NCBI RefSeq assembly: GCF_003439125.1
Contig: NZ_QSUU01000011.1
Location: forward strand, 33,924 to 95,862
Direction: 5' to 3'
DNA: 61,939 bases
From: Collinsella sp. OM04-5
GTDB lineage: Bacteria; Actinomycetota; Coriobacteriia; Coriobacteriales; Coriobacteriaceae
This document shows, piece by piece, positions 59,987 to 61,939 of this stretch. How positions within the stretch are numbered: the stretch's first letter is position 1; the number at the start of each line of letters is the position of its first letter. The notes beneath the pieces were generated by a model. The model searched no databases and had not been told where the DNA came from. It saw only the letters and a program-made list of their open reading frames with translations. The translations under genes and the position numbers were made by a program.

Positions 59987-60566
59987 GTCGATGAAGTCGT
60001 TGTTGCTGCATGCGTGCTGTGCACCATGCTCGCTTGAGCCGGTTCGCCTGCTGCGCGAGGAGGGGTTTGAGCCCACGATTTGCTGGACCAATCCCAATAT
60101 TCAACCGCGCGATGAATGGCGGCGGCGTCTGGACGAGCTGCGCCGGTGGTGTGCCGATGGCGACATCGAGCTCATCGAGGCGGGGGAGGACCGCGAGCGC
60201 TGGGAGGCCGGCGTGGCCCCGCTGGGCGCCGATCGACCCCGTCGCTGTCGCGCGTGCTATGCCCTGCGCTTGGCCGAGGCGTGCCGCGTGGCCCAGGAGC
60301 GCGGGTTTGAGTTTGTGGGCACGACGCTCGCCGTCTCGCCGTATCAGCTGTTCGATACCTGCAATGATGTTTTGGAGCGTCTGGCTGCCGCCCGCGGTCT
60401 CACCCCGGTGATTCGCGATTTTCGCCCGTATTATCCCGAGGCCACGCGTCGTTCGCGTGAGCTGGGCATGTATCGGCAGAATTACTGCGGCTGCCGATTC
60501 TCGGCCGTCGAGGCGGCCATGGACCGCGCTCGCATCCGCGACGAGCGCAAAGCGTCCAAAAAGTAG
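59985..60566 (+). CDS. queH: Epoxyqueuosine reductase QueH
   Basis: A 193-residue QueH, which reduces epoxyqueuosine to queuosine in tRNA and replaces QueG in many bacteria. The four conserved cysteines expected to bind an Fe-S cluster are visible as HACCAPCS (near residue 10), RRCRACYALRL and NYCGCRFS. The N-terminal SLLLHACCAPCS is typical. ATG 59985 and ATG 59991 (in frame) are both possible starts. With queA, 64 bp downstream, it forms a queuosine maturation unit. Confidence 0.9.
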   Translation: MSMKSLLLHACCAPCSLEPVRLLREEGFEPTICWTNPNIQPRDEWRRRLDELRRWCADGDIELIEAGEDRERWEAGVAPLGADRPRRCRACYALRLAEACRVAQERGFEFVGTTLAVSPYQLFDTCNDVLERLAAARGLTPVIRDFRPYYPEATRRSRELGMYRQNYCGCRFSAVEAAMDRARIRDERKASKK

Positions 60567-60630
60567 TTCTTTTGAGCTGGCAGCCTGCTAGGATGTAGAG
60601 CGGACTTTAGCTATATAAGGAGTATCCGAC

Positions 60631-61848
60631 GTGTCTATGCGTACCGATGATTTTGACTACAACCTTCCTGAGGAACTGATTGCCCAGGCTCCTGCCGAGC
60701 CTCGCGACTCCTGCCGCCTGCTAGTGGTTGATCGCAAGGGCTCCCAGGCGGGAACGCCGCTGGAGCACGGCGGTACCGTTGAACACCGCATCTTCCGCGA
60801 CATCATCGACTATATCGAGCCGGGCGATGTGCTCGTCATCAACAAGACGCGCGTGATGCCGGCCCGCCTGATCGGTCGCAAGGCAGGCTCGGGTGGCGTG
60901 GTCGAGACGCTGCTGCTCAAGCGTCGCGAGGATGTTGATCCGCTGGGCCATGTTTGGGAGTGCCTGGTCAAGCCGGGCAAGCGCCTGAAGCCCGGTGCCC
61001 AGATTGAGTATCGCGCCGGTGGCGCCCATGCGCCCGAGGGGGCTCCCGTGGTGCTGACGGCCGAGGTCATCGACTTTGTCACCGATAGCCGTGGTGGCCG
61101 TCTGGTGCGCTTTGAGCCGGCCGGTTGCAATGCCGCCGGCGACCCGCGCACGCTCGACGAGGCCATCCATGCGGCCGGCCACGTGCCGCTGCCGCCCTAC
61201 ATTACCGATTACGAGGGCGACCCCGAGAAGTACCAGACCGTCTACGCCATGAAGGAGGAGCACTCGGCTGCCGCTCCTACGGCGGGTCTGCACTTTACTC
61301 CCGAGCTCATGGCCGCTATCGAAGCCAAGGGCGCGAAGTTTGCCGCCGTCGAGCTCGAGGTGGGCATCGATACCTTCCGCTTGGTGGAGGAGGACGACCC
61401 TACGCAGCACGTCATGCACACCGAGCGCTACCACGTGTCGCAGGAGGTTGTCGACGCCGTGCATAAGGCGAAGGCCGAGGGTCATCGTGTGATCGCCGTC
61501 GGCACCACCGCGGTGCGCTCGCTCGAGAGTGCGTTTGACGCGGACGCGCCGGTGTCCGATCCGGCTGTGACGGCGCGCTATTTTGAAGGCCGCGAGGACG
61601 GTGCCGACACGCTCGGCCGCGGCGACATCGTGGCGCGCGAGAACGCCACGACGCAGCTCTACCTCATGCCCGGATCGACCTATCACGTGGTCGACGCGCT
61701 GATCACAAACTTCCACGTGCCGCGCTCCACGCTCATGATGCTCGTGAGCGCGCTTGCCACCCGCGACCAGATCATGGATGCCTACGCCGCCGCCATCGAG
61801 GAGCGCTACCGCTTCTTCAGCTTTGGCGACGCCATGCTCATTTGTTAG
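60631..61848 (+). CDS. queA: S-adenosylmethionine:tRNA ribosyltransferase-isomerase QueA
   Basis: QueA transfers the ribose of SAM to preQ1 in tRNA, giving epoxyqueuosine. Motifs of the family: DDFDYNLPEELIAQAPAEPR, NKTRVMPARLIGRKAG, VPLPPYI, EEHSAAAPTAGLHFT, GTTAVRSLES and TQLYLMPGSTYHVVDALITN. The 405-residue length exceeds the usual 340-350, mainly from an insertion around residues 150-185 (GRLVRFEPAGCNAAGDPRTL). GTG 60631 follows AAGGAG by 8 nt and is preferred over ATG 60637. Confidence 0.95.
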   Translation: MSMRTDDFDYNLPEELIAQAPAEPRDSCRLLVVDRKGSQAGTPLEHGGTVEHRIFRDIIDYIEPGDVLVINKTRVMPARLIGRKAGSGGVVETLLLKRREDVDPLGHVWECLVKPGKRLKPGAQIEYRAGGAHAPEGAPVVLTAEVIDFVTDSRGGRLVRFEPAGCNAAGDPRTLDEAIHAAGHVPLPPYITDYEGDPEKYQTVYAMKEEHSAAAPTAGLHFTPELMAAIEAKGAKFAAVELEVGIDTFRLVEEDDPTQHVMHTERYHVSQEVVDAVHKAKAEGHRVIAVGTTAVRSLESAFDADAPVSDPAVTARYFEGREDGADTLGRGDIVARENATTQLYLMPGSTYHVVDALITNFHVPRSTLMMLVSALATRDQIMDAYAAAIEERYRFFSFGDAMLIC

Positions 61849-61874
61849 TTACGCGGTTCTACGAACCGCGTAAC
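61848..61874. repeat. Perfect palindrome directly after queA
   Basis: GTTACGCGGTTC (61848-61859) pairs exactly with GAACCGCGTAAC (61863-61874), with a 3-nt loop. The first base is the last of the queA stop codon. There is no T-tract. It may be a terminator-like or recombination-like element. Confidence 0.75.
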
Positions 61875-61939
61875 CAGTTGACGCTGCGCGGGCCGCATTT
61901 GGACAATCTGACGTTCAACTTCAAGGGCGCGACCAGAAG
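61875..61939. other. Window edge, unassigned
   Basis: 65 bp remain. One minus-strand frame is open from the window end to a stop overlapping the queA stop (61845-61847) and could be the end of a convergent gene, with C-terminus VTRFVEPRN; a plus-strand frame is open too. The data are too short to decide. Confidence 0.3.

Overview
The window reads as chromosomal DNA of a high-GC, anaerobic, Gram-positive gut actinobacterium of the class Coriobacteriia, most likely Collinsella or a close relative. This is inferred from the codon bias (GC-rich third positions), the gene families present (AddAB rather than RecBCD, a one-domain superoxide reductase, class III fructose-bisphosphatase, a folate one-carbon set, C69 dipeptidase, large surface proteins with serine/lysine-rich stalks) and the lack of respiratory genes. 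No rRNA, tRNA, CRISPR array, prophage or insertion sequence was found. Most of the window is ordinary housekeeping DNA.

Layout. 0.1-4.7 kb: M42 aminopeptidase, mnmA, cysK with a divergent Rrf2 regulator, and a small membrane protein. 5-24.7 kb is a genome-maintenance block: a TrpR-like regulator, addB-addA, dnaE, a SWIM/SNF2 helicase and ruvC-ruvA-ruvB behind a clear LexA/DinR box; a superoxide reductase and a degenerate NAD synthetase paralogue lie inside it. 24.9-30.4 kb: formate-tetrahydrofolate ligase, a membrane protein with a heptad-repeat tail, a cation efflux protein and a double zinc-ribbon protein. 30.5-35.4 kb has lower GC in places: a SHOCT protein, an orphan HicB-like protein, a PH-like protein, a Tat-exported PI-PLC-like phospholipase and a lipoprotein. 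35.7-41.1 kb: fchA-folD (complementing fhs), C69 dipeptidase, a phasin-like protein and an AarF/UbiB kinase.

41.2-49.7 kb holds the most unusual locus: a cobalamin riboswitch leading into a 2,401-residue surface protein (Ig-like repeats, three transcobalamin-like DUF4430 domains, a beta-propeller, an InlB-type repeat and a C-terminal membrane anchor), followed at once by a second membrane-anchored DUF4430 protein. This looks like a two-gene, B12-repressed surface system, possibly for corrinoid capture. It is followed by a 62-bp-period array of hairpins with conserved stems and variable loops.

50-61.9 kb: two GtrA proteins, fbp, degV, a TIM-barrel-like protein, a short membrane protein, an rRNA m5C methyltransferase, metG with an atypical KMSKS loop, a DUF3267 membrane protein, and queH-queA for queuosine. 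Several intergenic gaps carry long near-perfect inverted repeats (5317-5405, 12297-12359, 56938-57049), which look like a dispersed repeat family of this genome.
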